Assembly: GCA_003255025.1 (NCBI GenBank)
Contig: QANY01013613.1
Coordinates: forward strand, 372,001-436,000
From: Datisca glomerata
Lineage: Eukaryota > Streptophyta > Magnoliopsida > Cucurbitales > Datiscaceae
DNA length: 64,000 nt
Direction: 5' to 3'
Part shown: positions 1-12,528 of the stretch, piece by piece
Numbering within the stretch: position 1 is the first letter of the stretch
Layout of the letters: each line of letters starts with the position of its first letter
The notes under the pieces: model-generated
What the model was told of the DNA's origin: nothing
What the model saw: only the letters and a program-made list of their open reading frames with translations
Database searches by the model: none
Made by a program: the position numbers and the translations under genes

Positions 1-3000
1 TGGATTGTAGACTCTACAGCCACTAATCATATTTGTTGTTCCCTGTAGGGGTTTAGGGAAAGTAGAAGACTTAACGATGGCGAGTTCAGCTTCCGCTGGG
101 GGAGCATTAGTATCAGCAGTATCCGTTGCAACGATTAAATTGTTATTTGAGAAGACTTATTTGGTTTTTTGTGATGTTTATTATATCCCAGTTTTTGGGA
201 AAGCCTTATTTCAGTAGCTAGTTTAATTGAGCAGAGATTTTCTATAAATTTCATTGATAATGATATTGATATATTTTAGAAATGAATGTTTAATTACTAC
301 TGCACGCATGATAAATAACTTATTCTATGTAAAACTAAAAGTTACAATGATATGTGACACTAAAGTAAATACTAATTTGCAAAGGGATAGTAAAATGTTG
401 AAGTATGACTCAATCGATCTAACCTACCTGTGGCACTTAAGTCTTGGTTACATTAGACTGGACATGATTAAAAGACTTGTAAAGGATGATTCATTGCAAA
501 CTTTTAATGTGAGATTACTACTCACATGAAAAACCTACATAAAAAGTAAAATGACCAAGAGATATTTTCAGCGAAGGGTGAAAAATCCACTCAATACCTC
601 AAACCCGTACATAGTAATGTGTGTGGGCCATTGAATATCCAAGAAAGAGGAGGTTATGAATATTTTGTAACCTTCACATATGACTATTCATGTTTTGGAC
701 ATATTTATCTAATGCATTAAAAGTTTGAAACAATTGAAAAGTTCAACGAGTACAAGACTATGTTTGAAAAGCTATTAGAGAAATAAATCAAAACAATACG
801 ATTCAATAGTGGTGGAGAGTACTTGTTAGGAGAGTTTGAAGACTTTCTTAAGGAAAAATGTATTCTTTCTCAGCTTACAGGACCTGGCACTCCAGAACAG
901 AACGATGTGTAAGATAGAAGGAGTCGAACTCTATTGGATATGGTTAGATCCATAATGAGTTACTCATCCCTCCCAGAATCATTCTGAGGATATGCCTTGG
1001 AAACAACATTATATATTCTAAAACAAGTTTCATCAAAGACAATGCCTAGTACACTATATGAAAGATGGAGTGGACGAAAGTCATCCGTAAGCCACCTTAG
1101 GGTACGAGGGTGTCCAGCACATGTTCTGAGACCGAAGACAGGTAAGTTGGCCAGTCCATCAGAATTATGCATGTTTGTAGGATATCCCAAGAGAATGAAG
1201 GTATACGTCTTTTATAGTCTAACTGACAAGAAAACATTCGTGAGCACGAATGCATGTTTTCTTGAAGAGCACTACATAAGAAGTGTGAAGCTGAGAAGCA
1301 CCATTGCGCTAGAGGAATTATTTAGTTGGAGGACACCAAATCCCCAATCAGGACTCGTTCCTAATTCAATAATGAAAGAACCACTGCAAGATCCGGAGCC
1401 TATGCAGCCTCGACGTAGTGGGAAAGTTATGAGACAACCTGATAGGTACATGTCTTATGGAGATGTCTTGACGACAGTCTCAGATAAGGATCATGATGAA
1501 CCTGTTTTCTACTCACAGGCCATGGCTGGTCTTGCAGCAAACCTATGGCAAGACGCAATGAACTTAAGGATATAATTGATGTACTTGAATGGAGTCTAGA
1601 AGCTTATAGATCCTCCTGAAGGGATAAAAAACCCATAGGGTGTGAATGGATTTATAAGAAAAAGAGAGGTTCATATGAGAATATTGAGACATTCAAAGCT
1701 AGGCTTGTAGCCAAGGGCTACACCCAAAAGGAATGTATTGACTATGAGGATTCCTTCTTGCTGGTAGCTATGCTTAAATCTATCCAAATCATCATGTCCA
1801 TTGTTGCTACCCTCGATTAAGACTGTTTTTCTGAATGGTAATCTTGAAGAGCACATTTATATGACTCAATCAGAAGAGGTCATGAAGAAAGGCCAAGGGG
1901 GTAAGATTTGTGAATTGCTGAAGTCCATTATGGACTTAAACAAGTGTCTCGTTCGTGGAATATTCGAAGAAACTGTCAAGAACTTTAGTTTTAAGCAGTT
2001 AGCAGACGAACCCTGTGTGTATAAGCTGATACATGAAGGGAATGTGGTTTTTTTAGTTTTGTACGTGGACAGTATTCTACTTACTGGGAATGATGTAGAA
2101 AAATTGTCTTGTCAAGATTTTGCTTGCAAAGAAAATTTTGATACGAATGATCTTGGAGAAACTGCCTTTACCCTAGGTATTTAGATCTTTCGGGATTAGA
2201 AAAATAAATAATTGACACCGTCTCAAGCATTTTATATTGATAAGGTGATGGAATGCTTCAATATGCAAGACTCAAATAAGGGATATCTTTCCTTTAAACA
2301 TGGAGTCAGCCTCTCCAAGGAGTAGTCTCCAGACTCCTTAAGAAGCGGAAGACAAGTGAAAAATTCTCTATGCCTCAGTCGTAGGGAGTCTCATGTATGC
2401 AATGCTTTGCACTAGGTCATATATTTGCTCGTTTCCAATCTAATGGTGGACTCGAGCATTGGAATGTTGCCAAGCATATCCTCAAGTCTCTTGAGAGAAC
2501 GAGAAACTGCATGCTTGTGTATTCATGTACTGACCTGAATATGACTGGTTATACTGACTCCGATTTAAAAGTGGAAAAAGATTCCAGGAGGTCCACATCA
2601 AGATCCGTGTTCATCTTGAATGGTGGAGTAGTGGTATAGGGAAGTATCAAACAATCATGCATTGCTGATTCTACCATGGAAGTTGAGTATATGGCGGCTT
2701 GTGAAGTTAAAAAAGAAGTTGTCTGGCTTAGAAAGATTCTAAAGACTTTGGATGTCGTTCTAGATGTTGACACACCCATGACACTTTAATGTGACAATAG
2801 TGGGGATGTAGCAAACTAAAGGAACAGAGAAGTCACAAAAGATCCAAACACATAGAGCGGAAGTACCACCTCATCAGATTGATTGTTCAGTGAGGAGATG
2901 TTCAAGTACCACACATATCGATGGTTAACCACTTTATGCAGTAAAATCTTTGATGATCATCTAGATGGCTTGGGGATACGAGATTGTACACGCCTATTTA

Positions 3001-3016
3001 TGTCCAAGCAAAAGAT
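1..3016 (+). pseudogene. Decayed Ty1/copia retrotransposon, internal pol region (relic 1)
   Basis: Polyprotein relic, 5' end cut by the window edge. It opens in the aspartic protease (WIVDSTATNH, where copia normally has DSGATNH). GAG pre-integrase follows (YLWHLSLGYI, about 415-450), then integrase (about 590-1330), reverse transcriptase (about 1520-2260) and RNase H (about 2390-2960). Fragments lie in different frames separated by stops, and the longest open piece is 997-1575 (192 aa). Integrase acidic residues are lost (RFNSGGE where RSDNGGE is usual), and the RT catalytic YVDD reads YVDS at 2062-2073. RNase H keeps recognisable blocks such as STMEVEYMAACE (usual STxEAEYMA). It cannot encode a working element. 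Domain order PR-INT-RT-RH identifies Ty1/copia; lineage was not determined. Confidence 0.9.
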
Positions 3017-4959
3017 TGTTGAAATTATGTCCATAAAGTATAGTGTAATAACTTTTATGAGTAAACAGTTATTTATTGACATTTATGTATTACTGAATTT
3101 TATGAATAAATGAAAGTTTTCTTTAATTAAAGTGTGTTTAAAACTCTCTTAAGTCTTGAAACTATTATCAATGTAAGAAGAGTAAAGACCAAGCGGTGTT
3201 ACAGATAAATTCTTCTGAGATAGTTTAGAATGTTATTCGCAGTCTTAAGATCGACTGGACGATCGAATCCAATTATGACTATTAGGTTGAACCAAATGAT
3301 TCCGGTCCCGGGGCATGGGAGGGGAGACTTTAATCGTTGACCTAGACATATTATGAAACATGTTGAATAGACCAGTAATTAATTAGTTTGGAGTAAAATA
3401 ATTTATCTAGCTCTAAATCTAATTGTTATACCTAGAGTGTTTTCATAATTTCCTTAATCCTTAGGAAAATATGAAACTTGACTTAGTTACTTGCGATTTT
3501 TGATATGCCAAAGGAGTGAGTTTGAATTGTCGAACAATACATCGGTATTGGAATTCTGATTCAGGTATATTGGAGTTTCATGATTCACAAATATAAAATT
3601 CATGGTTAGATTGCAAAAGCAACAATATCAGCTTATGCTTTATTGATGCATGTGTGAATAAATAAGCCAGGCCTGACACTCGCGACATGAGTCGTTGAAT
3701 AAGACATGGTGGTATGTACGAGACACTTTACTGATATGTCTTTCTTATTCACTGTCAATAAAAGAGTTAATAAATTATAACTAGATGTGTAAAATGATAA
3801 TTTTACATATTGCTCTTGTTATTGATATTCACGAAGGGTAACATCATAAAATATTTTGTGGACCGTCAAATATAAATGTTTATTTGCACAAACAGAAAAT
3901 GTAGCGCGCATGAATCGAGAGTTATATCGGCATTAGACCTATAATGGAGTCGTTTGGTGTCAAGATTAAATAAGTCAGGAATTTACGGAGATAAATAAGC
4001 GGGGTATTTGGATCTCTTAACTTTATTCATGTGGATCCATTCGGTCTCATATGTAGCTCATATGGAAAGAAATGAAAAACAACAACAGTTGGACCAAAAA
4101 TGTATTTTGGACAAAGGGTACGCTTCCCGAGTCTCATATGAGATGAGTGTCATAACTAAATTAGTGAAGAGTAAAATTAATGTTTAAATTAATTATTTAA
4201 TTATTTTCTAATTATTAGATAATTAGTAAATAAAAAATTAATTAATTAATTGATATGGATCAATTTCATTCATTATTTTAGACTAATGAATCTAGACAAA
4301 TTTTTACTCTAGGGGAGATGTAAAAATTGCACATCACAGTGCAGGGAGAGGAAATTTTTTGGCTTTATCATATAAGGGATTGCATCCTTACCTTGACGAC
4401 TAACCCTATCCTTAAGTGTGTTAATCATAGCAGAAAAATGTTTCTCTCTCCAGCCCCATGTAGTTGCTGTCGATTTTCATAGTAGGGGAAGAGGAATTTT
4501 TTGTTTTCTTTTTCAATCGTTGTTTTGAGAACTCACACTCAATTCCTATGAAAACCCTTAAGAGATTTACTTCTGACTCCAACGAGTGATTGTCGGCGTA
4601 AAGATCAATTAATAGCTCTGTGAATCTCAACAACGAAAAATGTGAGATATAGAATTAGATCCCGCCAAATCAGAATTTCTCCATTATTTGAAAATGTATA
4701 AATTGTTTCAATCTTTTCTCGATACGTTTATATGATTATGCATGTTCATTGATTAGTTTTGTGTTTAATTAGATTAAACATTTGTATGAAATATTAGGCA
4801 CGTGATCCTACTGACAAACAATCTACTACTCAATTTTATTTATTCTTAAGGGATTCTCTGATATCTGTGGCTTCGTTAGTTACTTAAGAATACGGAGGTC
4901 GTTCACTCTACTGCTACGATTCTATGTTATGTTAACTAGAGTGTGATTTAATTTGCACA
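3017..4959 (+). repeat. Probable 3' LTR of copia relic 1
   Basis: The sequence changes from RNase H coding to TGTTGAAATTATGTCC, a typical copia LTR start, just after the polyprotein tail. It ends at TTTGCACA, immediately before coding sequence of another copia RNase H. No 5' LTR is in the window to compare, so the boundaries come from the TG...CA ends and from the point where the interrupted coding sequence resumes. Length is about 1.9 kb. It contains no gene; the short ORF on the minus strand at 4421-4633 has no recognisable product. Confidence 0.6.
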
Positions 4960-5189
4960 AATGATGTTTTCTTGAACGCACTAACACATAGAGATTCATT
5001 GCATTTCATATGTCAATATGTTTATCGATACACCATTCAACTTCTTCCAGTTACCTTGGATGATCAGCCTGCTGATATGTTTACAAAAACTCATCCACCT
5101 GAGGTTTTTGAGATTTGGTATCCAAACTCAATTTGTTTCAGATCGATTCATCAATGCAATCCTTGTGATCCACTCCCTTGGTGAAAAAT
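4960..5189 (+). pseudogene. C-terminal RNase H fragment of an older copia element (relic 1b)
   Basis: Open frame whose translation contains NDVF...THRDSLHF and DDQPADMFTK. These match the copia RNase H tail (NPVFHERTKHIEIDCHF and DQPADIFTK). The upstream part of this element is displaced by relic 1, whose LTR ends exactly where this coding sequence begins. This is therefore the target of a nested insertion. Only the last 70 or so residues remain. Confidence 0.75.
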
Positions 5190-5640
5190 TGTAATATGCC
5201 CTAAGGAATTCCTACTAGCATACTTCCTGTACTCAAAGTGAACTGTCTAAGTTATACTATATCCAATCTCGAAGTTTATTTTATACATATGACCAACAAC
5301 GAAAAACATACATGCAATAGCTAAATGATGATGAGCAATATCAGTTAGTCATAAACTTTGCGTTTGCGGATGAAATCCCCATAGAACGGCTAGAATGAAA
5401 CATACATGCAATAGCTAACGTACTTGCTTATGTGTATCTAGAGTATTAGTCGTCCGCATTCAAATTGTACTTCACGATGTATTACACATTGTGGCTCATT
5501 TTGCACAATATATAAAAAGGCTCTCTCCTGTAGATATTATTTCAGACTGAATATACATAATCTTATTCAACAATCCACATGGCTATATTGACAATGACTA
5601 AGAATCCGAATGCCATTTCATGTGAAACATTCATCTAGTA
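5190..5640 (+). repeat. Probable LTR of relic 1b with TATA-like promoter
   Basis: After the RNase H stop comes TGTAATATGCCCTAAGG, resembling a copia LTR start. A TATA-like ATATAAAAAGGCTC at about 5510-5524 followed by a C/T-rich start region suggests the LTR promoter. The 3' boundary is uncertain. After it, a short AATCTAGTGATAGGTTAA-like word is repeated near 5630-5690. Confidence 0.45.
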
Positions 5641-6326
5641 ATAGGTTAATAGTTTAAATCCAATTTATCTAGTGATAGGTTAAAAGTTTACTTACAATAA
5701 GTAGATAATGGTCTAGCCCACCAAGATATAAAAGTGCCAAATTTTTAATGCGAACCTCTGATTTATTTTTTTTCCATCAAAGGTGTTGAACAAATATTTG
5801 ATCACATAATTATATTTAGGATATTATTTTGCACAATATATTTAAGATTTAAGAATTTTAAATTAAAATATTGTATAAAATATATTTACATAATTTCGTG
5901 TGAATATTTTTCTAATGGTTCTTAGAATGAAAGATTAATTTGAATAGTTGTTTCAGAAATTTGGCGAACCTTTTCAAACTCGAAATTTCGGTCAATTATT
6001 ATTTTGTACATTTTGGTCAATTTTACTTGTGAAGAATAATATTTCTATCCATCGCTATTCACATGATTTTTTAAAGTAGCTAATGAGTACATTATTTGAT
6101 TAAGCAAATAGTTATTTTGAATTGAACAAAGCTATTTGGTTCAACTCGCGATGCATCACAAGTTTACGTGACGAAAATAATATTATAAATTTGTAACTTA
6201 TCAAGATGCACTAATCTAATTGTGTCATGTAGATTTGCGATACATTACAAGTTGGGCTAAATTGTATTTTCCATTGACAATACTCCACAATGCAGTAGCT
6301 ACATGAACATTTGAAAAATCTACTAA
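5641..6326. other. AT-rich intergenic sequence, no gene seen
   Basis: No ORF with a recognisable product and no clear repeat boundary. Probably degraded transposon DNA and spacer. Confidence 0.5.
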
Positions 6327-7222
6327 AGACACGTTTACTAAATTTTGGGTTAAGGATTTGGATTTTGGATTTGTAATATTGTGTTTACTATGGATTTGAA
6401 TATTTGGATTATGTTATCTTAGGTAAGTTTACTATAATATCATTCAATTAAAAATTTTACTTTTTTTTTACAATATTTAGGGGTCAGAGGGTCGGGATCA
6501 AGGTTTGGGTCGAGGCCGGATCCGGGTTCAGGATCAGGGTGAGATCCGGGTCAGGGTCGGGATCCGGGTCCGGCACCAGGATCGAGTCTAGGCTGGGATT
6601 CGATTTCCGGTAAGGGTCGGGGTTTGGGTCCTTGTCAGGGTCGAGGTCGAGGTCAAGGTCCGAGTCCGGGTCGAGGTCGAGGTCAAGGTCGAAGTTGGGG
6701 TTGGGGTCCGGGGTTTGGGCCCGGGTCCTGATTGGGGTAGGGGTCTGGGTCCAGGCCCGGGTCAGGGTCGGGGTCAGGGTTCGGGTCAGGTCGAGGTGAG
6801 GGTCAGGGTCGGGATCAGGGTACTGGTCTGAGTCAGGATCGGGGCCAGATCCGGGGCTGGGTCAAGGTTGAGATTGGGATTGAGGTCCGAGTCCAGATCG
6901 AGGTCGGTTGGGTGAAACAAATGAGTATTTTTACCCACAAATATTTTTGTCATTTCTATTTAGAAGGTAAAAATGACAGTATAATTTGATTACTTTAAAG
7001 TGGTATTTTTAATTTTTACATTAAAATAAACAAATATTTGAATTAGAATTTGTAATCTCCTATTTTGATTTAGATTACAAATCCCAAAAAACATGGGTTA
7101 CAATTTCAGTTAGATGGTGAGTTTCATATAAATGTTTTAATCCAAAATTTACTAAACATGAATTTGAATAACAAATCTAAATATTAGTATTTATAATCTA
7201 AATCCGTCAAATAAACGCGTCT
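6327..7222. mobile_element. TIR element (possible Tourist/PIF-type MITE) with internal minisatellite
   Basis: The left end AGACACGTTTACTAAA and the reverse complement of the right end, AGACGCGTTTATTTGA, form an imperfect inverted repeat. Similarity continues inward (GGATTTGGATT versus GGATTTAGATT). Each end is flanked by TAA (6324-6326 and 7223-7225), consistent with the 3-bp TWA target preference of PIF/Harbinger MITEs. No transposase is encoded. The middle is a GC-rich minisatellite listed separately. Superfamily assignment is tentative. Confidence 0.55.
6478..6908 (+). repeat. GGGTC/GGGTCC minisatellite, G-rich on the plus strand
   Basis: About 430 bp of degenerate 6- and 12-bp words such as GGGTCGGGGTCAGGGTC. 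The plus strand is strongly G-rich and sharply bounded by AT-rich DNA on both sides. Runs of three or four G at 3-6 bp spacing are numerous enough for G-quadruplex formation. It lies inside the TIR element. Confidence 0.9.
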
Positions 7223-7393
7223 TAACTAAATGAGTGATTTGGAGGAGATAAAAGTGTAAAAATTGAACCAAAACTCCAAAATTTTGAAAATTGATTTATT
7301 TCCCAATTCCCATATATCTAGTTATAAACGCATTACCATGAGAGGCAAGTGTTAATGAAAGAATACATTAGGTGTGGTGGTTGGTGAAAGAAC

Positions 7394-7960
7394 CATCTGA
7401 TCACACGCACCAAACGCATACCAAAAAGAAATTTGGACAGAAAAAGAAAAAATTTTAATAATTATAAACTAATGAAATAATATATCAAATATTTATTAAT
7501 TTTTTTTATCAAAATTACATTACAAATTTTAAAAGAATATGACTCGAACCCACGACTTTTAAGCTATGAGTGTGGGGTAACCAACTGTGTCAAGCCAATT
7601 CATCAAATATTTATGATTCGGAGTCACAACTTCTAAGATATGAGGTGAAGTTTAATTATCTGCGTCAACCCAATTTATAAAAAAGTCATATGATCACACA
7701 CACCAAACACATACCAACAGGAAATTTTGATTGAAAAGGAAAAAAAATTAATAACTATAAACTAATTAAGTTTTAAACAAATTTATTTGTGATGAAATAA
7801 TATATCAAACATTTATTAGTTTTTTTTATCAAAATTACATTACAAATTATAAGGGAATAAGATAATATGATTCAGACCCATAATTTTTAGAACATGAGTG
7901 TAAAATTTAACAAACTACGTGAACCTAACTTATCTAATATTTATTAGTTGATGTAATACA
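7394..7960. repeat. Direct tandem duplication, about 293 bp per copy, upstream of cytochrome b5
   Basis: Copy 1 starts near 7394 (ATCTGATCACACGCACCAAA) and copy 2 near 7687 (ATATGATCACACACACCAAA). Both continue through the same landmarks: ATACCAA, AATAATATATCAAA, TTTTTTTTATCAAAATTACA, and a degenerate CGAACCCACGACTTTTAAGC-like segment. That last piece resembles the reverse complement of a tRNA box B, so a SINE-like source is possible. It ends about 300 bp before the cytochrome b5 start codon. Confidence 0.75.
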
Positions 7961-8278
7961 TTTTTATGATAATATTTTAGGATAGTTATAATAATATTTT
8001 ATGATAGTTATAATAATTAAATAATAAATTATTGATACAGCATTCAATTAAATACAATTTAGTCTTTAATATAAATTTTTAGAAAATTTTAAAAGGAAAA
8101 ATATACGTTGACCATTTGACCTCACCAAACCCGCTTCCCTCGCGCTTTTTAAACCAATCAACGCGCAGCCGTGGAAGCAAAGGCACAAACGCAACAATTG
8201 TCTGTAAGCTCCATACGCTTTGAAAGTAAGAGAGAAATTAACGGCATCTTATTGTTCTCTCTTCAAAACACAACCATT

Positions 8279-11000
8279 ATGGGCGGAGATGGCAAGATAT
8301 TCACTCTGGGTGAGGTAGCCAGTCATAATAATCGCAACGACTGCTGGCTTATCATCGAGAACAAGGTATGTGATAGCTTAAGTGTGTGGTTTACTGTTAA
8401 TGAATTCTGTCTGAATGCGGTTTTTTGTTGTTGTTATTTGAATTTTGGTTTGTGATTTTACTAGCTGTAATTCTCTCCTTTTCTTTTCTTCTTGTTATTT
8501 TGGGTTTATTTGTTGCTGTGGATTGATAAAGATTTTCTGGTATTCAATTCTTTTGCTTTGGGTCGTGCATACTTCTCAATGCTAATTGTTATAGTGATCT
8601 AACTTGTGAAAATGGAGAAGTTATTACTGGATTTTCATCTGACTTTTATGGAAGTTTATTGTTACCATGTCATATCTGTTTCTCTGTCTCTGGGTTTCGG
8701 TGTTGATGACATGGTTTTAAATAAGGGCTACTATGGTGTGTAACGGCTATTACATAATGGTATCAACCTTAAGGTCGGATATCTTGGACCTAGGCTGATT
8801 CACCTGTGTCTCGGCTGTTATCGTGACTTAACAGCTGCAACGGGTCATTACAGTCCGTTCTTACCGCGACATATAATTCAGGCTTGATGATTGAATGAGA
8901 TGATAGTATTAGTTAAACGTTGGCTGAAATTTTTGAAATTGTATTTTTCTTGGCAAGATCTTTCCGTTAGATGTATTGTTTTTGGTCTTTTTTTATCCCA
9001 CTGATGGGATCTCATAGTGATAGACTCATACTCATGTATTCCTCCAATATATATCGCCATTTCGCTCGAAATGTATGATACTGTAAAGTTGTTTCTATGT
9101 TCCCTGCTTGGATTATGAAGAAATTATTTGCATTAGTTATAGGGGATCTGGATTGTTTGGGACAACTCGAGTTTCTTCTTGCACCGATTATACACAAATT
9201 TAGAATGCCGAAAGACTGTACTTTAGTTGGTTCGTTTTGATATTTTTAACTACTTTAATGCAGATTTTTATTAATATGTTAGTCTCAATTCAATTGATAC
9301 GAATGACCTTGGAGCATTTCGCCAATTGCAGAAGGTAATGTTGATAAAATTATTTGGCCAAGTGAACTATGTGGGTTCTCAAAATACGATGCGTTTTGGA
9401 TTTTTCATGGCCTTAGAGGATCACCCGTCCATGTATGCAATGACTTATTTTGGTAGTTTTCATGGCCTCTCGGCCTCTCTTTTTATGCCTCGCTGCAAGA
9501 GGTCATATTCACTAACATATGGCATAAAGTAACGTAAGATGGAGAGAGCGACAGTAGTGAGAGAACTAGTATTAGGAAGAAGACAATTTGTCTTTCTGCA
9601 TTTTTTTTCTGTTGTTTTCGAGCAAGGATACTGGGTAAAACAGTATTTTGCAGGCTTTGCTTCTGATCTATGTGGTGACTTGTGAAATATTATGACTGCA
9701 TTGTGCGTTCAAACTCAACATTCAGCAAAATAGGTCGGCGGGACATTATTGATTATTGGGGATGGAGTGCGGGAGCGGGTGGGGACTGAAAGATTGAATT
9801 GTTTTTAATTGGGTTATAAAGTGATTCAATTTTTCATAGTTCTGACAAAAATGTTTGTTCAACAAATGAACTATCATAGAATCCTTAGCGTTGATTATTG
9901 CGCAGATAAATTTAAGGCTCTCTTTGGTAGTGTTTCTATTTGTTTTTCTTTTCTTTTTTTTATATTAAAGAAGTACCCAAAAACAAAGTTACATAACACG
10001 TTCTGAATAACTGATTTTGAAAACTATTTTGAAACAAGTTTACAAAACTACTTTCTGAATACTATTACAAAACATGTTTTCGTAGTTTTTTTAGCGGAGA
10101 AAACTTTGTTTCCCTTGTTTCCACTTTTACTGAAAACTCGTTTTCAATTCGTAAGGTCCTCAGGTTCTAGTTTTCAGTTGTAAATCACCCCAAGTAACTT
10201 TTCTTGTATTAGGAGCTGGGTTTCATTTTTGTAGTCTAGATGGAGCACATGAAACTATATTACATTTGATGTACTTCTCGTCTAATCTAATGTTACCTAT
10301 TTTATTTAGCATAATTGTCAGTATTCTCATCCATACTAGCAATTTCTTTATTCTCTGCGGTTGGCATTGATGTATGACTCATGCCTGAGATTTTCGATCA
10401 AATCGATAGTTGACCAAAACTAATCCCTAGTTATACTTACTTTTTGTGATTTTTCATGTGACAACAACTGGGAATAATACTCTGATTTTGTTCAAACTTT
10501 GATATGGAACGAGGTGCTTCATTTGCAATTTTCTTTGTTCTGTTTACTGATGTTATTGGTTACAGGTGTATGATGTAACGAAATTCTTGGATGATCATCC
10601 TGGAGGTGATGAGGTCTTGTTGTCAGCCATCGGTATATAAACTGCTGTTATTTGTGAAACTTACTTTGATATGATCCTTTTATTATTGGATTATATTTTT
10701 TCTTAATAACAATAGACGATCATAAAGAGATGCGCGGTTCAAACTACAGGTAAGGATGCAACTGCCGATTTTGAGGACGTTGGGCACAGTAGCAGTGCAA
10801 GAGCGATGATGGACGAATTTTATGTCGGAAATATCGATTCATCAACCATACCAACCACGACTAGATACACTCCTCCCAAGCAGCCAGTGTACAATCAAGA
10901 CAAGACACCAGAATTCATTTTCAAGGTTCTACAGTATCTCGTTCCGCTACTAATTCTCGGTTTGGCTTTTGGCGTCCGCTTCTATACAAAATCTGCATAA
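8279..11000 (+). CDS. Cytochrome b5, tail-anchored ER type
   Basis: Small haem electron carrier that donates electrons to fatty-acid desaturases, hydroxylases and P450s at the ER membrane. Three exons: 8279-8365, 10566-10632 and 10750-11000, giving 134 aa, the usual plant length. Introns are GT-AG (2,200 and 117 bp). The first ATG after the leader opens with MGGDGKIFTLGEVASHN. The haem ligands are visible: His40 in DDHPGGDE (exon 2) and His64 in DVGHSSSA (exon 3). Residues about 107-129 form a hydrophobic anchor (LVPLLILGLAFGV) followed by a short basic tail (RFYTKSA), which fits ER targeting by C-terminal insertion. The upstream region has CCAAT at about 8154 but no strong TATA. An in-frame GTG at 8171 has no ATG and was not used. 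The paralogue class was not determined. Confidence 0.95.
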
Positions 11001-11264
11001 ACATTTGAAACTGAAAAAAGGAAACTGAGTCTGAAAGAGACTTTACAATAAGTTGCTATTAGTGAGTGCAAGATCCCTCACATCTCTGTAGTTCAAACTG
11101 CAAAAACTGCGGCTATAGGGTAACCCATACATACGATTACTTATGAGTTTATGCTTGATTTCCATTATCAAGTTAATATATCTTCGTAGTTTCATTAACT
11201 CGCCCTTGTTTGATGCTATTCCCATGAATGCATTGCTGTTACTTATATAAGTAAGAACTTCTAC

Positions 11265-11754
11265 TAGGGGTGTGCAAAAACCGACCAAATCGAACATGAT
11301 CGAATCGAAAATGATTGGTCTGGTCGGTTTTTGAGTTAATTGTGATCGGTTCGATCTTGGATTAAAAAATGAATTTTCGTTTCGGACCATTGTTTATCCT
11401 TTGTCATATATATTTTTCTCACATTTCTCTCATTTCCTATTTTTCACATTTATCTAATTTTACATTTTTCTCATCTCTCTTTAATGTATAGTTTACTTGT
11501 TGGGTTTAAATTGTGAGTTTTTACTATAATGTATAAAAATCTTAAAAATTTTTGAAACATGTATGAATGGATTTCTTGAAAAAAATCTTGATGGACTGTA
11601 AAACCCAACCGAACCGACTAATTATTTTGTGGTATGATCAATTTTTATATGCACGTAATCGGTCAGTTCGGTTCTCATTTTGACATGACTATGAATTTCC
11701 GTTCGGTCCAAGTTTTATGTTGAAAACCAACCGAGCCGACCATGCACACCCCTA
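11265..11754. mobile_element. hAT-type MITE, CCGAACCG-rich family (copy 1, 490 bp)
   Basis: The ends are perfect 12-bp inverted repeats, TAGGGGTGTGCA...TGCACACCCCTA. It is flanked by an 8-bp target duplication, ACTTCTAC (11257-11264) versus ACTTTTAC (11755-11762), with one mismatch. The body near both ends is made of CGGTTCG/CGAACCG-like words; the middle is AT-rich. No coding capacity. It sits 0.26 kb downstream of the cytochrome b5 stop. Confidence 0.85.
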
Positions 11755-11762
11755 ACTTTTAC

Positions 11763-12203
11763 AATCAAATCCTCTTTCCTAAGATGTGTGGAAAGTAAAT
11801 ATAACCATGTCTGATTTATTAGAAACATCTAGTAAATTTTTAGAAATGTTAGATTATTTAGATTGTATGAGAAATTTGTATCAAAGTTCGTTTTTTTTAC
11901 TTGAACTTACGGCCTTTTTGCTATGGCTCGGGAGTTTAATTTTCTGTGTTAATTCATCTTACCGAGCAAAAGTTGCTTATTGAAACTTGTAATAAATACT
12001 GTATCAATTAAACAAGAAAAATAGTAAAAAGCATTTGAAAGAATATAAATTATAATTGTAAAAAAATTAGAAATACAATTGAAAATAATATAACATTTTT
12101 TATACACTCGAGTGAAGGTAAAAAATATGGATAAAATAGGAAGCTGAAATATTCAAATATTTTCTAAGTAGTAAGCAAGCAGTTGTTTGTGAAGAAGACT
12201 ACT
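11763..12203. other. AT-rich spacer between two MITEs
   Basis: No recognisable gene. The 65-aa ORF at 11786-11983 has no family resemblance and typical spacer composition. Confidence 0.5.
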
Positions 12204-12211
12204 CGCTTAAG

Positions 12212-12520
12212 TAAGGGTGTTCACGATTCGGTTCGGTCGATTTTTTAATGAAAAACCGAACCAAAAATTTGATTCGGCGACAAAATCGAATCGAATCGTG
12301 AATACTAACAAAACTTTAAATGAAATTTAAAAAAAAATAAATATAAAAATAAAAGTTTTGTTTCGACTCGGCTCGGTTTTATAAGAAATTATATATAAAA
12401 AATAAAAAATAATATAAATTTAAAGTTTCGGTTCCATTTGAAAACCACCAAAATTCTGAACCGAACCGAACATACATAAAGAACTGATCATTTTGGTTCG
12501 GTTCGGTTTTGGACACCCCT
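12212..12520. mobile_element. hAT-type MITE, CCGAACCG-rich family (copy 2, 309 bp)
   Basis: It starts TAAGGGTGTTCACGATTCGG and ends TTTGGACACCCCT, imperfect inverted repeats of the same type as copy 1. It is flanked by a perfect 8-bp target duplication, CGCTTAAG, at 12204-12211 and 12521-12528. The arms consist of repeated GGTTCGG/CCGAACC. No ORF. Confidence 0.88.
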
Positions 12521-12528
12521 CGCTTAAG

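Noticed and set aside
7530..7600. tRNA gene on the minus strand
   Set aside because: Only a B-box-like piece is present; no A box, anticodon stem or acceptor pairing can be drawn.
8171..8455. Longer N-terminus for cytochrome b5 from a GTG codon
   Set aside because: No upstream ATG in frame; the ATG at 8279 gives the standard family start, and reading past 8365 runs into the intron.
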